The position numbers and the translations under genes were made by a program. A stretch of DNA of 64,000 nucleotides from Streptomyces sp. NRRL WC-3742 (GTDB lineage: Bacteria > Actinomycetota > Actinomycetes > Streptomycetales > Streptomycetaceae). A model generated the notes under the pieces. The model saw only the letters and a program-made list of their open reading frames with translations, ran no database searches and was not told the DNA's origin. Each line of letters starts with the position of its first letter. Position 1 is the first letter of the stretch. The stretch covers positions 83,695-147,694 of the forward strand of contig NZ_JOCF01000008.1 in NCBI RefSeq assembly GCF_000720635.1, given 5' to 3'. This document shows, piece after piece, positions 1 to 8,929 of this stretch.

Positions 1-306
1 CTGGGCACTGCCCGCCGCACCGCCCGCCGCCTGCCGCGCGGCCGGGTCGCCGACGCGCACGACGTACGCGGAGCCGCCGCCGTTGGCGAAGTAGCCGTAG
101 ACGGCGTGGGCGAGGTAGGTGCCCTCGGTGAAGCCGCCGAACCGCTGGACGTACTGGTCCCAGTTGGTGACGAGCGTGGGCTCGTGGAAGGGGCCGGACT
201 CGGCGAAGCCGACGAACGCGGCGACGGCCGTGCCGACGCCCTCGATCGGCCGGGCACCGGACTGGACCTCCTCCACGTACACGCCCGGGGTGAGGTACGA
301 CGGCAT
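1..306 (-). CDS. Contractile injection system sheath protein (N-terminal part, cut by window edge)
   Basis: The minus-strand frame starts at an ATG at 306 and stays open to the window edge (102 codons). Its N-terminus contains TPGVYVEEVQSG and then PIEGVGTAVAAFVGFA, the opening of phage and eCIS tail-sheath proteins. The sheath polymerises round the inner tube and contracts to drive it. The AAA+ ATPase and DUF4255 genes just upstream on the same strand favour an extracellular contractile injection system of the Streptomyces type rather than a prophage. A 141-bp gap separates it from the ATPase stop, so it may have its own promoter. The C-terminal part lies outside the window. Confidence 0.9.
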   Translation of the reverse strand, partial: MPSYLTPGVYVEEVQSGARPIEGVGTAVAAFVGFAESGPFHEPTLVTNWDQYVQRFGGFTEGTYLAHAVYGYFANGGGSAYVVRVGDPAARQAAGGAAGSAQ

Positions 307-447
307 ATACGCGCTCCTTCGGGTGGCCGGTCGTTCGCCCCCGAGTCTGCTGTGGCGCGCGGCCCGGGGACATGTCCCGGAGTCCCGGACCGGGGGCAAG
401 GTCAACTGCCCCGCCGGGCACCTGCGGGGCAACCTCCGGCGCACCCG

Positions 448-2538
448 TCAGCCGTCCTCCAGGACGCCGAGCCACGGGCCGAACTCGCTCTCCAGCACCA
501 GCCGCCCGAGCTTGCGGTACTCGCCGACGATCGCGGCGACCAGCTGCGCCATGCCCAGCGGGGTGCCCGTTCCGGCGGCCAGGTAGGCGGCGGAGACGGC
601 GCAGGCGCGGATGGAGCCTCCGCTGAGTTCGAAGGCGCGGGCGCAGAAGTCCAGGTCGAGGTCGTCCTTCCTGGGCAGGTGGGGGCCCAGGCACCGGTCC
701 CACAGCAGGCGCCGCTGGGTCTCGTCGGGCAGCGGGAACTCGGCGATGACGTCGATCCGGCGGGTGAACGCCTCGTCGAGGTTGGCGCGCAGGTTGGTGG
801 TGAGCACGGCGATGCCGTCGAAGGACTCCAGGCGCTGGAGCAGGTAGGCGGTCTCGACGTTGGCGTGGCGGTCGTGGGCGTCCTTGACCTGGGAGCGCTT
901 GCCGAAGAGGGCGTCGGCCTCGTCGAAGAGGAGCACGGCGTTGACCTGGGCGGCCTCGGTGAAGACGCGTTCGAGGTTCTTCTCGGTCTCGCCGACGTAC
1001 TTGTCGACGACGGTGGACAGGTCCACCACGTAGAGCTCCATGGCGAGTTCGGCGGCGACGACCTCGGCCGACATGGTCTTGCCGGTGCCCGACTCCCCGG
1101 CGAACAGGGCGATGACGCCGTGTCCGCGCCCGCCTCCGGGGCGCATCCGCCAGCTGCCGAGCACCTGGTCGCGGTGGCGGGCGCGCAGGACGAGTTCGCG
1201 CAGGCGGCCGGCGGTGGGTGCGGGGAGGACCAGGTCGTCCCAGCCGACGCCGGGTTCGATGCGGCGGGCGAGGCGGGCCAGGCCCGCGGCGTTCTGGGCG
1301 CGGACGGCGGCGCGCAGGTCGTCGGGGCGCAGCGCGCGGCCTTCGGCGGCGGCGGTGCGGACGGCCAGGGAGGCGGCGCGTTCGAGCTGCTCGCGGTCGA
1401 GGCGGTGGGCGGCCACGGCCTCGGCCAGCTCGTCGGTCAGTTCGTCGGTGAGCCCGACAGTGGGTTCGTCGGCGCGTTCCTCGCCGGGCTCGGCTCCGGC
1501 GGCGGCGAGGGCGTGGGCCCACTGCCGGGCGCGTTCCCGGGTGTCGGGCGGCGGGAGGGTGAGCGTGACGGGGCTCCGGTGCGCCCAGGCCGGGTCCCAG
1601 GTCTGGGGACCGTGCACGATCAGCGGGACACCGGCGAGTCGGGCGCACAGGTCGCGCAACAGGGCTGCGCGCTCGGGGCGTTGGGGTTCGAGCCGGTCGA
1701 GCGGGCCGAGCACCACGCCGGCGCCGGTGAGGCGCGCTTCGCGGGCGAGTGCCCGTACGAGGTCGCGGTGGCTGTGGGCGGCGAGGGCGGCGGCGTCGAC
1801 GACCAGGGGCGGCGGGCCGTCCGCCGCGAGGGCGGCGAGGGCGTGCGCGGCGGCGTGCCCGGAGCGGTCGAGGAGGTAGGTGAAGCCGCTCACGGCCCGT
1901 AGCCCGCCCTCGGTCGCCGCCGGGGCGGCCCGGCGGGCGATCCCGGCGAGCGCGGCGTCCGGTTCGTCGTCGCCGAGCAGGTGCGCCGCCACCCGGTCGG
2001 GCACCCGCAACTCCCGTGAGAGCAGCGGGCGTTCGGGGTCGGCCACCTCCAGCAGGCCCCCGACGACCAGCGGCGCCCGGGCCGCGAGGCGGAAGCGGCC
2101 GGCTCCCGCGCTCGGCAGGGCGCAGAGTGCGAGGGCCAGGCCGATGGTGGGCCGGCGTCGGGTGAGGTCGTCGTTGAGGTAGCCGTAGAGCTGCTCGAAG
2201 CGGCTGTCGAGGTCGGGGGCGAGGGCGACCGTCAGGAGGTCGAGGTCGACGGGGAGCAGGCCGAAGGCGTCGGCCAGCCGGGCGAGGCGTGAGCCGGGGG
2301 GCGGTGGCTCGGTCGACGTCGCTCCGGCTGCCGGTCCGGCCGTCGCTCCGGCCGTCGCTTCGGCCGTGCGGAGGGCGGCGTCGGAGGCGAGGATGCGCTC
2401 GACGGCCTCCGGGGCGAGGTACTGGCCCCGGTACGGGTCGTCCGGGTCCGGGTCGTCGGCGCGGCGTGCGCGCACGGCCTCGCGCACCCGCCGTTCGACC
2501 TCGCGCAGCCGCTCCCACAGGCTCGTGTCGGGGCTCAC
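448..2538 (-). CDS. eCIS-associated AAA+ ATPase
   Basis: This protein of about 696 aa has a C-terminal AAA+ module. The Walker A motif GESGTGKT lies near residue 480, and the Walker B motif VLLFDEADALFG near residue 535 is followed by an arginine-rich sensor region (NLDEAFTRRIDV). The N-terminal two thirds are alanine- and arginine-rich and divergent, as in the Afp15/Pvc15 ATPases of eCIS loci, which are thought to assist assembly or cargo loading. The GTG at 2538 was chosen because it overlaps the stop of the DUF4255 gene (GTGA), implying translational coupling. A longer open frame upstream is low-complexity antisense. The family call is firm; the exact role is inferred. Confidence 0.9.
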   Translation of the reverse strand: MSPDTSLWERLREVERRVREAVRARRADDPDPDDPYRGQYLAPEAVERILASDAALRTAEATAGATAGPAAGATSTEPPPPGSRLARLADAFGLLPVDLDLLTVALAPDLDSRFEQLYGYLNDDLTRRRPTIGLALALCALPSAGAGRFRLAARAPLVVGGLLEVADPERPLLSRELRVPDRVAAHLLGDDEPDAALAGIARRAAPAATEGGLRAVSGFTYLLDRSGHAAAHALAALAADGPPPLVVDAAALAAHSHRDLVRALAREARLTGAGVVLGPLDRLEPQRPERAALLRDLCARLAGVPLIVHGPQTWDPAWAHRSPVTLTLPPPDTRERARQWAHALAAAGAEPGEERADEPTVGLTDELTDELAEAVAAHRLDREQLERAASLAVRTAAAEGRALRPDDLRAAVRAQNAAGLARLARRIEPGVGWDDLVLPAPTAGRLRELVLRARHRDQVLGSWRMRPGGGRGHGVIALFAGESGTGKTMSAEVVAAELAMELYVVDLSTVVDKYVGETEKNLERVFTEAAQVNAVLLFDEADALFGKRSQVKDAHDRHANVETAYLLQRLESFDGIAVLTTNLRANLDEAFTRRIDVIAEFPLPDETQRRLLWDRCLGPHLPRKDDLDLDFCARAFELSGGSIRACAVSAAYLAAGTGTPLGMAQLVAAIVGEYRKLGRLVLESEFGPWLGVLEDG

Positions 2539-3278
2539 CACTGGGCCTTCCCGCGCGGGCGGCGGCCGGGCGGCAGCGGGCGTTCGCGGGGCGCGGCGAA
2601 GCCGTCCGCGCCGGGGTCGGTGGCGCCGTCGTAGCGCAGCCGGCGCCCCGGAGCCTCCGTACCGGCGGTACCAGCGGTGTCTGCGGTACCGGCGGTGTCT
2701 GCGGTACCGGCGGTGTCGGAGACCCGGGCGACGAGCCCCTCGGTGACCGGCGGGCCCACCGGCATGCGGGCACCGGCCAGCGGGGCGAGGACCCGGAGGT
2801 CGATCGAGGGCCGCAGCTCGCCGCCGAGCGCGGACCACACGTCGGGCACCGAGGGCAGGCCCGTGTCCCGGCCCGCGATGTCGAGGGTGACGGTGAGGCC
2901 GAGGCGGGCGAGGGTACCGGTCAACAGCCGGGCGGGCAGGGCGTCGACGGCGGTCAGGCACTGCAGCACCTCGGCCAGCAGCCGGTGTTCGTCCTGGGCC
3001 CGGTTGGTCCAGACGGTGACCAGGTAGGCCAGTTCGAACCAGCGGGGCGCGCCGTGGTGGGCGAGGACCAGACCGTCCGCGTCGTGCTCGGCGACGGTGC
3101 CGGACTGGCGGCGGCCCGTGTCCTCGCGCAGCCCGTAGAGGAAGGCGCTGACGGTCGGTGCGTTGCGCCGGGCGGCGAAGTCCCGGGTGGGCGCGTCGAA
3201 GACGATCTCGACGCCGCGCTCGGGCAGCCCGGTCTCGGCGAGCAGGAGGCGTAGCGCCTCGTCGACCTCGTGGATCAC
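2535..3278 (-). CDS. DUF4255 (Pvc16-type) eCIS tail-terminator-like protein
   Basis: The 247-aa product starts VIHEVDEALRLLL and carries the DUF4255 pattern: an early helical start, FLYGLREDTGRRQSG, then a line resembling the conserved WFELAYLVTVWT. Such proteins cap or terminate the sheath/tube assembly of contractile systems. The C-terminus has a short threonine-alanine-aspartate-glycine repeat followed by a basic proline/arginine tail. The GTG start at 3278 overlaps the stop of the gene upstream, and its own stop overlaps the ATPase start. The three reading frames therefore form one coupled block. Confidence 0.88.
   Translation of the reverse strand: MIHEVDEALRLLLAETGLPERGVEIVFDAPTRDFAARRNAPTVSAFLYGLREDTGRRQSGTVAEHDADGLVLAHHGAPRWFELAYLVTVWTNRAQDEHRLLAEVLQCLTAVDALPARLLTGTLARLGLTVTLDIAGRDTGLPSVPDVWSALGGELRPSIDLRVLAPLAGARMPVGPPVTEGLVARVSDTAGTADTAGTADTAGTAGTEAPGRRLRYDGATDPGADGFAAPRERPLPPGRRPRGKAQW
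2660..2720 (-). repeat. 18-nt tandem repeat in the DUF4255 gene
   Basis: About three copies of an 18-nt unit encode a repeated TADTAG hexapeptide in the variable linker of the DUF4255 protein. The repeat is in frame and does not break the gene. Such a repeat could change copy number by slippage without shifting the frame. Confidence 0.8.
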
Positions 3279-6200
3279 CGCCGCTCCACCTCCCCGGGCG
3301 GGCCGATGCTGCCCTCGACGACGAGGAAGGGGCAGGTGACCGGGGAGAACCCGGGGCCGCTGGCGGTGATGGTGCGCGGGCCCGTCTCGTCCTTGGGGAG
3401 GATCAGGAGCTGGCCCGCGAAGGTGCCGTCGCCCTTGGGGCGGGTGGGCGCGGCGGAGGCGGTGATGCCGGGCTGCCAGGTGAGGGTGACGGGGGCGCCG
3501 GGCGGGAAGTCGATGCCGCGCACGGAGGTCACGAAGCCGGGCTTGCCGATGGGCGGTACGGCGACGATGCGGGGCTGGAGGATGCGCAGCGGGGTGCTGG
3601 CGCGGTGGGGGCCGGGGGTGGCGTCGGTGCCGGTGGTGGTGAGTTCGGCGGTGATGGTGGTGTCGAGGGCGGCCTTGGGCGAGAGGACGACCTGGACGCT
3701 CTGGCTGCGGCCGGGGGCCAGGTCGGCGAGGCGGCAGCTGCCGTCGGTGCGGCAGTCGGGCGGCAGGGCCTCGGTGGGGACGCCGCGCGGCAGGCCGAGG
3801 GTGAGGCGCAGGCCCGTGGCGAGGGCCTGGCCGTCGTTGCGGACGGTGTAGGTGACGGTGACGTGGCCGCCGACGTAACCGGGGTTGGGCTGGGCCTCGA
3901 CCGTCACACCCGGGCCCGCCAGGGGTACGGGCGGCGGCGGGAGCGGCGTGGTCGTGGGCGGCGCGGGCGGCGTGGGAGGGGGTGTCGTCGTGGGCGGGGG
4001 TGTCGTCACCGGCGGCGAGGTCGGCGGATCGGCGATCACGGGCAGCACCGTCCGCGCGGCCCCCTCCCCCGGGTCCGGGTCGACGACCGCCCCGGTGACG
4101 CCCCATCCGAACTCCCGGGGCCCGACCAGGGTCCCGATCAGCGTGGCGCCGATCCGGACCTCCTGGCCCGGCCCCAGCAGGCCCAGTTCGCAGCGCAGCG
4201 TCCCGGCGTCGCAGCGCCCCACCGGGGTGGTGAGCCGCCCGAGCCGGGCGCCGGTGGGCACCGAGACGGTGAGGACGGTGCCGGGCGAGGGCGCGGGGCC
4301 CTTGTTGACGACGGTGACGGTGACCTCGGTGCCGTTGTCGACGCGCACCTCGGGCGTGCGGGCGGGTGCGGCGAGCGCCAGGTGGACGGACTGCTGGACG
4401 GACGGCTCCTTCTGGCGCCCGGGCAGCCGCTGCGTGATCGGGGTGAGGGTGCGGGCGCCGAAGTCGTAGACCGCCAGCTGCTCGGGCGAGTTGGGCGCCA
4501 GGGCCCGGCGGGTGGTGAGCACCAGCCGTGCGCCGTCGGCCGTCCAGGCGGTGTCACGGGGCTGGAAGGGGCCGGTGTCGGGCGTCTCGGGCAGCGGCCG
4601 GGTGCAGGCGCCGGGGCCGAGGCCCGTGGGCAGGACGACGGTGCAGTCGGTGCCGGTCGGCGAGGTGACGACCAGGCCGTCCTGGCGGTTGTTGCCGCCG
4701 TTGCCGGCCCGGCGGTTGAAGGCGAGGCGGTGGCCGTCCGGGGAGAAGACGGGGCTGTCGTCGATGACGGCGCAGGTGCCGGGGCAGATCGCCCGGCTGA
4801 GGTCCTTCTGGCGGGCGGGGTCGTCGGCGGGCACGGTCCAGATGTGCAGGTTGCCGGCGTTGCCGTCGACGACGGCCGTACGGGCGAAGGCGATGAGCTT
4901 CCCGTCCGGGGACCAGTGGGGTTCGGCGTCGGAGGCCGCCTCCTGCCCGGCGGGCGGGGTGACGGTGGCGAGGATCGCGCCGGTGGAGGCGTCGGCGATC
5001 AGCAGGCGCCCGGGGCCTGTGGGGCTGCTGCGGCTGAAGACGACGCGCCGGCCGTCCGGGGAGAGGGCGGGGTCGGTGTCCCGGTCGAGCGGGCCCCGGC
5101 CGGCGAGGGCCATCGGCTCGGGACCGGTGCCGTCCGCGTCGGCGCGCCAGATCCGTTCGGTGCGGCCGCCGCCGGGCGCGTCCTCGTAGCGGGTGGCCAC
5201 GAGGCGGCGGCCGTCCGGGGTGTAGGACTGGCGCTCGAACCAGGGGTCGAAGCCGGGGCGGGGGTGGAAGAGGGGGTCGGCGGCGGGGTTGGGGTCGGTG
5301 TTGGTGGCGGCGGCCGGGTCCTCCTTGAGGACGGTGATGCCGAGGTCGCGCGGGTCGCTGCCGTCGGGGCGGATGTCCTCCACGTTCGCGACGTTCGCGG
5401 CGGAGGCGCTCGTCTGCTCGACGACGGGTCCGCCGCCGTTCTGCGGGCCGAGCCAGGCCGGGGTGGCGATCAACCGGTCGGCGCTGTAGAGGACTTTCGG
5501 CGCCTCGCAGGAGCAGGTCGGCGCGCGGTAGAGGTTCACCACGGCGGACGGCGGCCCGGGGGTGAGCTGGTCGGCGCTGAGGAACAGGACGCCCGTGCCG
5601 TCCGCGAGCCAGGCGGCGGAGCCGGTCTTCCAGGTGGAGCCGGTGGCGCGGAAGAAGGGCTTGTCGCCGCCGGTGGGCGAAGTGACCATCAGGGTGCGGC
5701 CCTGGCCGGGGCCCTGGTCCCAGGTGTAGACGATCTCGTTGCGGTGCGCGTCATCGCCGACGGGGTTCCAGGCCGGGTCGACGGCGTCGCCGGTGGGCAC
5801 GTTGGTGATCCTGACGGGCGCGCCGCCGGTGAAGGGGCGCAGGTGGATCTGGCGGTGCTGCGGGTCCCCGGTGCAGGAGTAGGCGATCCAGCGGCCGTCC
5901 GGGGAGACCGTCGGGTGCGTCTCGTCGGCGTTGCCGTCGGTGATGCGGCGCAGGCCCGTGCCGTCGCGTTCGACGGCCCACAGGACGTGCTGGGGCCCGC
6001 CGCCGGGGCCGGTGGGCTCGACGGCCTCGAAGACGACGCCCTTGCCGTCCGGGGCGAGGGCGGGGTGGGCGGTGTCCATGCCGGTGGTGAGCCTGCGGAC
6101 GGAGCCGGTGGCGTCGCGCAGGTAGACCTGCGGGAGGGGGCTGTCGCGCAGGCTGGTGAAGACCAGGTCGTCGCCTCGGGCGGACGGGTCCCGGTCGAAG

Positions 6201-6475
6201 TGGACCGGGCCGGGCCCGAACAGCGGGGCACTGTCGGCGGCCCCGGTGACGCGGGCCAGGCCCCGGTGGTCGGTGCCGGCGAAGACGATCCGCCCGGCGT
6301 CCTGGTCGGCGCCCGCCTGGACGGTGGGCGCCGGGCCCGCCGGGGCGGCGATGCCCAGGACCGGCAGGGCCGCCGCGAGGGCGAGCAGGACCGCGCCGAT
6401 GACCCGGGCCGGACGCCGCCGGACGGAGCGGACGGGGCGGGGGGCATCGGTGGCGCGGACCACGCTCGACCTCAC
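3275..6475 (-). CDS. Large secreted beta-propeller (PD40/TolB-like) protein with Ig-like C-terminus
   Basis: The 1066-aa product starts at a GTG at 6475. A basic N-terminus and a hydrophobic stretch (VIGAVLLALAAALPVLG) near residues 26-42 look like a Sec signal peptide. Residues about 65-675 contain many PD40/TolB-type blades with the signature SPDGRWIAY or close variants, indicating a beta-propeller. Next come DUF11-like repeats (about 695-810), a Pro/Thr linker near 832, a CARDB-like domain (about 858-970) and an IPT-like domain at the end. No catalytic motif is visible. Its stop overlaps the GTG of the DUF4255 gene, so a secreted protein is translationally coupled to cytosolic eCIS genes. 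It could be a surface, adhesive or cargo component; function is unknown. Confidence 0.85.
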   Translation of the reverse strand: MRSSVVRATDAPRPVRSVRRRPARVIGAVLLALAAALPVLGIAAPAGPAPTVQAGADQDAGRIVFAGTDHRGLARVTGAADSAPLFGPGPVHFDRDPSARGDDLVFTSLRDSPLPQVYLRDATGSVRRLTTGMDTAHPALAPDGKGVVFEAVEPTGPGGGPQHVLWAVERDGTGLRRITDGNADETHPTVSPDGRWIAYSCTGDPQHRQIHLRPFTGGAPVRITNVPTGDAVDPAWNPVGDDAHRNEIVYTWDQGPGQGRTLMVTSPTGGDKPFFRATGSTWKTGSAAWLADGTGVLFLSADQLTPGPPSAVVNLYRAPTCSCEAPKVLYSADRLIATPAWLGPQNGGGPVVEQTSASAANVANVEDIRPDGSDPRDLGITVLKEDPAAATNTDPNPAADPLFHPRPGFDPWFERQSYTPDGRRLVATRYEDAPGGGRTERIWRADADGTGPEPMALAGRGPLDRDTDPALSPDGRRVVFSRSSPTGPGRLLIADASTGAILATVTPPAGQEAASDAEPHWSPDGKLIAFARTAVVDGNAGNLHIWTVPADDPARQKDLSRAICPGTCAVIDDSPVFSPDGHRLAFNRRAGNGGNNRQDGLVVTSPTGTDCTVVLPTGLGPGACTRPLPETPDTGPFQPRDTAWTADGARLVLTTRRALAPNSPEQLAVYDFGARTLTPITQRLPGRQKEPSVQQSVHLALAAPARTPEVRVDNGTEVTVTVVNKGPAPSPGTVLTVSVPTGARLGRLTTPVGRCDAGTLRCELGLLGPGQEVRIGATLIGTLVGPREFGWGVTGAVVDPDPGEGAARTVLPVIADPPTSPPVTTPPPTTTPPPTPPAPPTTTPLPPPPVPLAGPGVTVEAQPNPGYVGGHVTVTYTVRNDGQALATGLRLTLGLPRGVPTEALPPDCRTDGSCRLADLAPGRSQSVQVVLSPKAALDTTITAELTTTGTDATPGPHRASTPLRILQPRIVAVPPIGKPGFVTSVRGIDFPPGAPVTLTWQPGITASAAPTRPKGDGTFAGQLLILPKDETGPRTITASGPGFSPVTCPFLVVEGSIGPPGEVERR

Positions 6476-6644
6476 AGGGTGTCAGGGGCAATCTCCCCGC
6501 AGTCTCCCCGGCCCGGGCGCCCGGCGGCAGGGCCGGGGCGCCCGAGCCGGGGGAAACGATCGCTGGCCCCCCAGGGCAATCGGGCAGGGCGGGTCGGGCC
6601 CGGGACGGAGCCGGACCGGGCGGGGCGGCCTGGGCGGCCGGGCC

Positions 6645-7355
6645 TCAGATGAGGCCGCGCCGCAGCGCGTACCCCACGGCGTGCGCCCGGTTGCGCAGGC
6701 CGAGGCGGGTGATGATCTCGTGCAGCACGTTCTTGACGGTCCGCTCGGAGTAGGAGGTCTTGGCGGCGATCTCGCTGGTGTCGAAACCCTCCGCGACCAG
6801 CCGCAACATCTCCGCCTCCCGGGCCGTCAGAGTGGACAGGGTCAGGCCCCGCCCGTCGAGCATGGTGCGCTGGAGGGTGCCGATCCGGTCGAGCAGTTCA
6901 CCGAGGAGGTCCCCGGGCATCACGCCCTCCCCCGCGGCGAGCGCCGTGATGAGGTGCACCAGCCGGTCCTGGTCGGCCTCCGCGCGGCGCAGCACCGCGG
7001 CCACCCCGCACTCGACGATCGTCTGCAGCCCGCCCGCCTCGAACTGGCCCACCACCAGGCCGATCCGGCCGCTGGTGGCGAGCCGCAGCCGGCGCAGGTG
7101 CTCGGTCACGGCCTCGGTGAGGGCGTCGACCACCAGCAGGGAGACCTCCGCCCGGCCGGCCTGCGCCTCGGCCTCGCTGAGCAGTTCCACTTCGGGGCGC
7201 TGGCGCAGCTGCTGGACCACGCCGGTCTGCAGGATGAGGTCCTCGGCGTACACGGCCACCCGTATCTGGGCCTGCCGGCCGCGCAGTTGGACGGGTACGC
7301 GCGGGCTCGCGGTCCGGGTGGCGGCTTCCTCGCGGGAGGTGTCGATCTGCGTCAT
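6645..7355 (-). CDS. LuxR/NarL-type transcriptional regulator at the eCIS edge
   Basis: The 236-aa product has an N-terminal receiver-like region (about residues 30-150). I do not see the usual acidic pocket followed by a clear phosphoacceptor aspartate, so it may be an atypical receiver. The C-terminus (about 170-236) is a canonical LuxR helix-turn-helix: LTAREAEMLRLVAEGFD, then SERTVKNVLHEI. Regulators of this type flank Streptomyces eCIS clusters and are the natural candidates to control them. The gene diverges from the membrane-protein gene at 7547, and both have a TACCGT -10-like element in the shared intergenic region. Confidence 0.85.
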   Translation of the reverse strand: MTQIDTSREEAATRTASPRVPVQLRGRQAQIRVAVYAEDLILQTGVVQQLRQRPEVELLSEAEAQAGRAEVSLLVVDALTEAVTEHLRRLRLATSGRIGLVVGQFEAGGLQTIVECGVAAVLRRAEADQDRLVHLITALAAGEGVMPGDLLGELLDRIGTLQRTMLDGRGLTLSTLTAREAEMLRLVAEGFDTSEIAAKTSYSERTVKNVLHEIITRLGLRNRAHAVGYALRRGLI

Positions 7356-7423
7356 TCGTCTACTCCGTTATCCAGGGGACATGTGCTGGCGGCGGCCCGC
7401 CGCCGGACGGTGGCGCGGGCCGC

Positions 7424-7540
7424 ACGGTAGGGCGGGGGTCATTCGGGTCTGTGCGGTCTTCGCGGCTCGCGCGGGCAAGGGGATGTGCCCGCGGCTTGCC
7501 CGCGCGGGCCTCTCGCCGGGCCGGGCGGCGGCCCTACCGT
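7424..7540. promoter_or_regulatory. Divergent promoter region with mirrored TACCGT elements and a 12-bp hairpin
   Basis: The sequence acggtaggg at 7424-7432 is the exact inverse of ccctaccgt at 7532-7540. Each contains a TACCGT hexamer that can act as a -10 element for one of the two divergent genes. The plus-strand copy ends 6 nt before the ATG at 7547, so that transcript would be nearly leaderless. Between them, cgcgcgggcaag (7468-7479) and cttgcccgcgcg (7495-7506) form a perfect 12-bp inverted repeat with a 15-nt loop. This may be an operator, for example for the LuxR regulator. Confidence 0.5.
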
Positions 7541-7546
7541 CGCGCT

Positions 7547-8929
7547 ATGACCGCATCCGCATCCGCCGAACTGGCCCTGGCCGCACTGACAGTGGCGCCC
7601 GGTGGCACCGCCACCACGACCCTGACCGTGCGCAACGACCTCGACATCGTCGAGGCGTACACGCTGGAGGTCGTCGGCGACTGCGCCGCGTGGACGACGG
7701 TCGAGCCCGCCCGGGTGTCGCTCTACCCGGGCACCTCCGAGACGGTGACGGTGCGTCTGGCGCCCCCGCGCTCGCCCGAGGCGCGGGCCGGGGACTTCCC
7801 GCTCGGCGTGCGGGTGCTGCCGGTGGAGCACCCGGAGCTGGCCACCGTGCCGGAGGCCACGGTCACCGTGCTGCCCTTCCAGGAGCTGCGGGCCGCCCTG
7901 GCGCCGCGCCGCCGCCGCGGCTGGCTGCGCGCCCGCTACCGGGCCACGGTGCGCAACCTCGGCAACGCGCCGACCACCGTCGTCCTCACCCCCGGGCAGG
8001 CCGGTGAGGACCTGCGCTTCCGGGTCACCCCCGAGAAGCTGCGCCTGGAGCCGGGCGCTGCGGGCGAGGTGCGGGTGCAGGCGCGGGCCCGCAAGCTGAT
8101 CTGGTTCGGGAAGCCGAGCACCTGGCCCTTCGAGGTCAAGGCCGGTCCGGAGGCTCCCAAGGCGAAGGAGGGGGACTCCCCCGCCGGGGCCCCGGCGTCC
8201 GCCCAGGCCCCGGTGTCCGCACAGACTCCGGAGTCCGCACAGACGCCGGTGGCTGCCCTGGACGGCGAGTTCGTCCAACTCCCGGTGTTCCCCAGGTGGC
8301 TGCTCGCGCTGCTGGCGGCGCTGATCGCCCTGCTGCTGGCCTGGTTCGCCCTGGTCCGCCCGGCGGTGCGCAGTTCCGCGAAGCAGGCCGCCGAGCAGGC
8401 CGTCGCCCAGAAGACCGCCGCTCCGGTGCCCGCCCCTCCCGCCGAGGGCGCGCCGCCCGTCCCGTCCGCCGGTGCCACTCCGGGCAGCGCGGGCAAGCCG
8501 GCCGCCGGGCAGCCGACTCCGGGCGGCCGAGGCTCCGGCCCGGGTTCGCAGGGGGGCGGCGGCGGGGCACAGATCAACGGGACGATCGACGTGCAGACCG
8601 CCAACGCCGGTACGGCGGCGGGGAATTACCCGGTGCCGCACGGCAAGGTCCTGGACATCACGGACATCGTCGTGGCCAACTTCCAAGGCGACCAAGGACT
8701 GTTGACCATCAAGGCGGGCGATCTGACGATCACCACGATCGCCTTGGAGACCTTCCGCAACCAGGACTACCACTGGGTGACTCCCATCCGGGTCTCCGAG
8801 GACCAGGCCGTGACGGCGAACGTGACCTGCGAGTCCCCCGGTACTCCCGCCTCGGGAGCCCAGGCGGCGTCCTGCCACGAACTCGTCAACATCAGTGGAA
8901 CGCTGAGCGACCTCCCCCGGGGCAACTGA
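7547..8929 (+). CDS. Single-pass membrane protein with cytosolic Ig-like domains (eCIS-linked, CisA-like candidate)
   Basis: The 460-aa product starts at an ATG at 7547. Residues about 5-195 form two Ig/NEW-type beta domains without a signal peptide, so they are probably cytosolic. An Ala/Pro/Gln-rich linker follows, then one clear transmembrane helix near 249-270 (WLLALLAALIALLLAWFALV). A Pro/Gly-rich linker leads to an external beta-rich domain (about 345-460). The same layout has been described for CisA, a membrane protein that helps Streptomyces contractile systems act at the membrane; equivalence here is my inference from layout and position. Frameworks with cytosolic Ig domains could dock the injection particle. 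Confidence 0.7.
   Translation: MTASASAELALAALTVAPGGTATTTLTVRNDLDIVEAYTLEVVGDCAAWTTVEPARVSLYPGTSETVTVRLAPPRSPEARAGDFPLGVRVLPVEHPELATVPEATVTVLPFQELRAALAPRRRRGWLRARYRATVRNLGNAPTTVVLTPGQAGEDLRFRVTPEKLRLEPGAAGEVRVQARARKLIWFGKPSTWPFEVKAGPEAPKAKEGDSPAGAPASAQAPVSAQTPESAQTPVAALDGEFVQLPVFPRWLLALLAALIALLLAWFALVRPAVRSSAKQAAEQAVAQKTAAPVPAPPAEGAPPVPSAGATPGSAGKPAAGQPTPGGRGSGPGSQGGGGGAQINGTIDVQTANAGTAAGNYPVPHGKVLDITDIVVANFQGDQGLLTIKAGDLTITTIALETFRNQDYHWVTPIRVSEDQAVTANVTCESPGTPASGAQAASCHELVNISGTLSDLPRGN

Noticed and set aside
106..1902. Long plus-strand open frame over the eCIS ATPase gene
   Set aside because: Its product is low-complexity and repetitive, the typical antisense shadow of a GC-rich gene; the minus strand has Walker motifs.
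3158..6652. 1164-codon plus-strand frame over the propeller gene
   Set aside because: Gly/Ala/Val/Arg-rich without domains; the opposite strand has a signal peptide, PD40 repeats and a coupled stop.
1..8929. Prophage interpretation of the sheath gene
   Set aside because: The AAA+ ATPase and DUF4255 protein are eCIS genes, and no integrase, capsid or lysis gene is visible.
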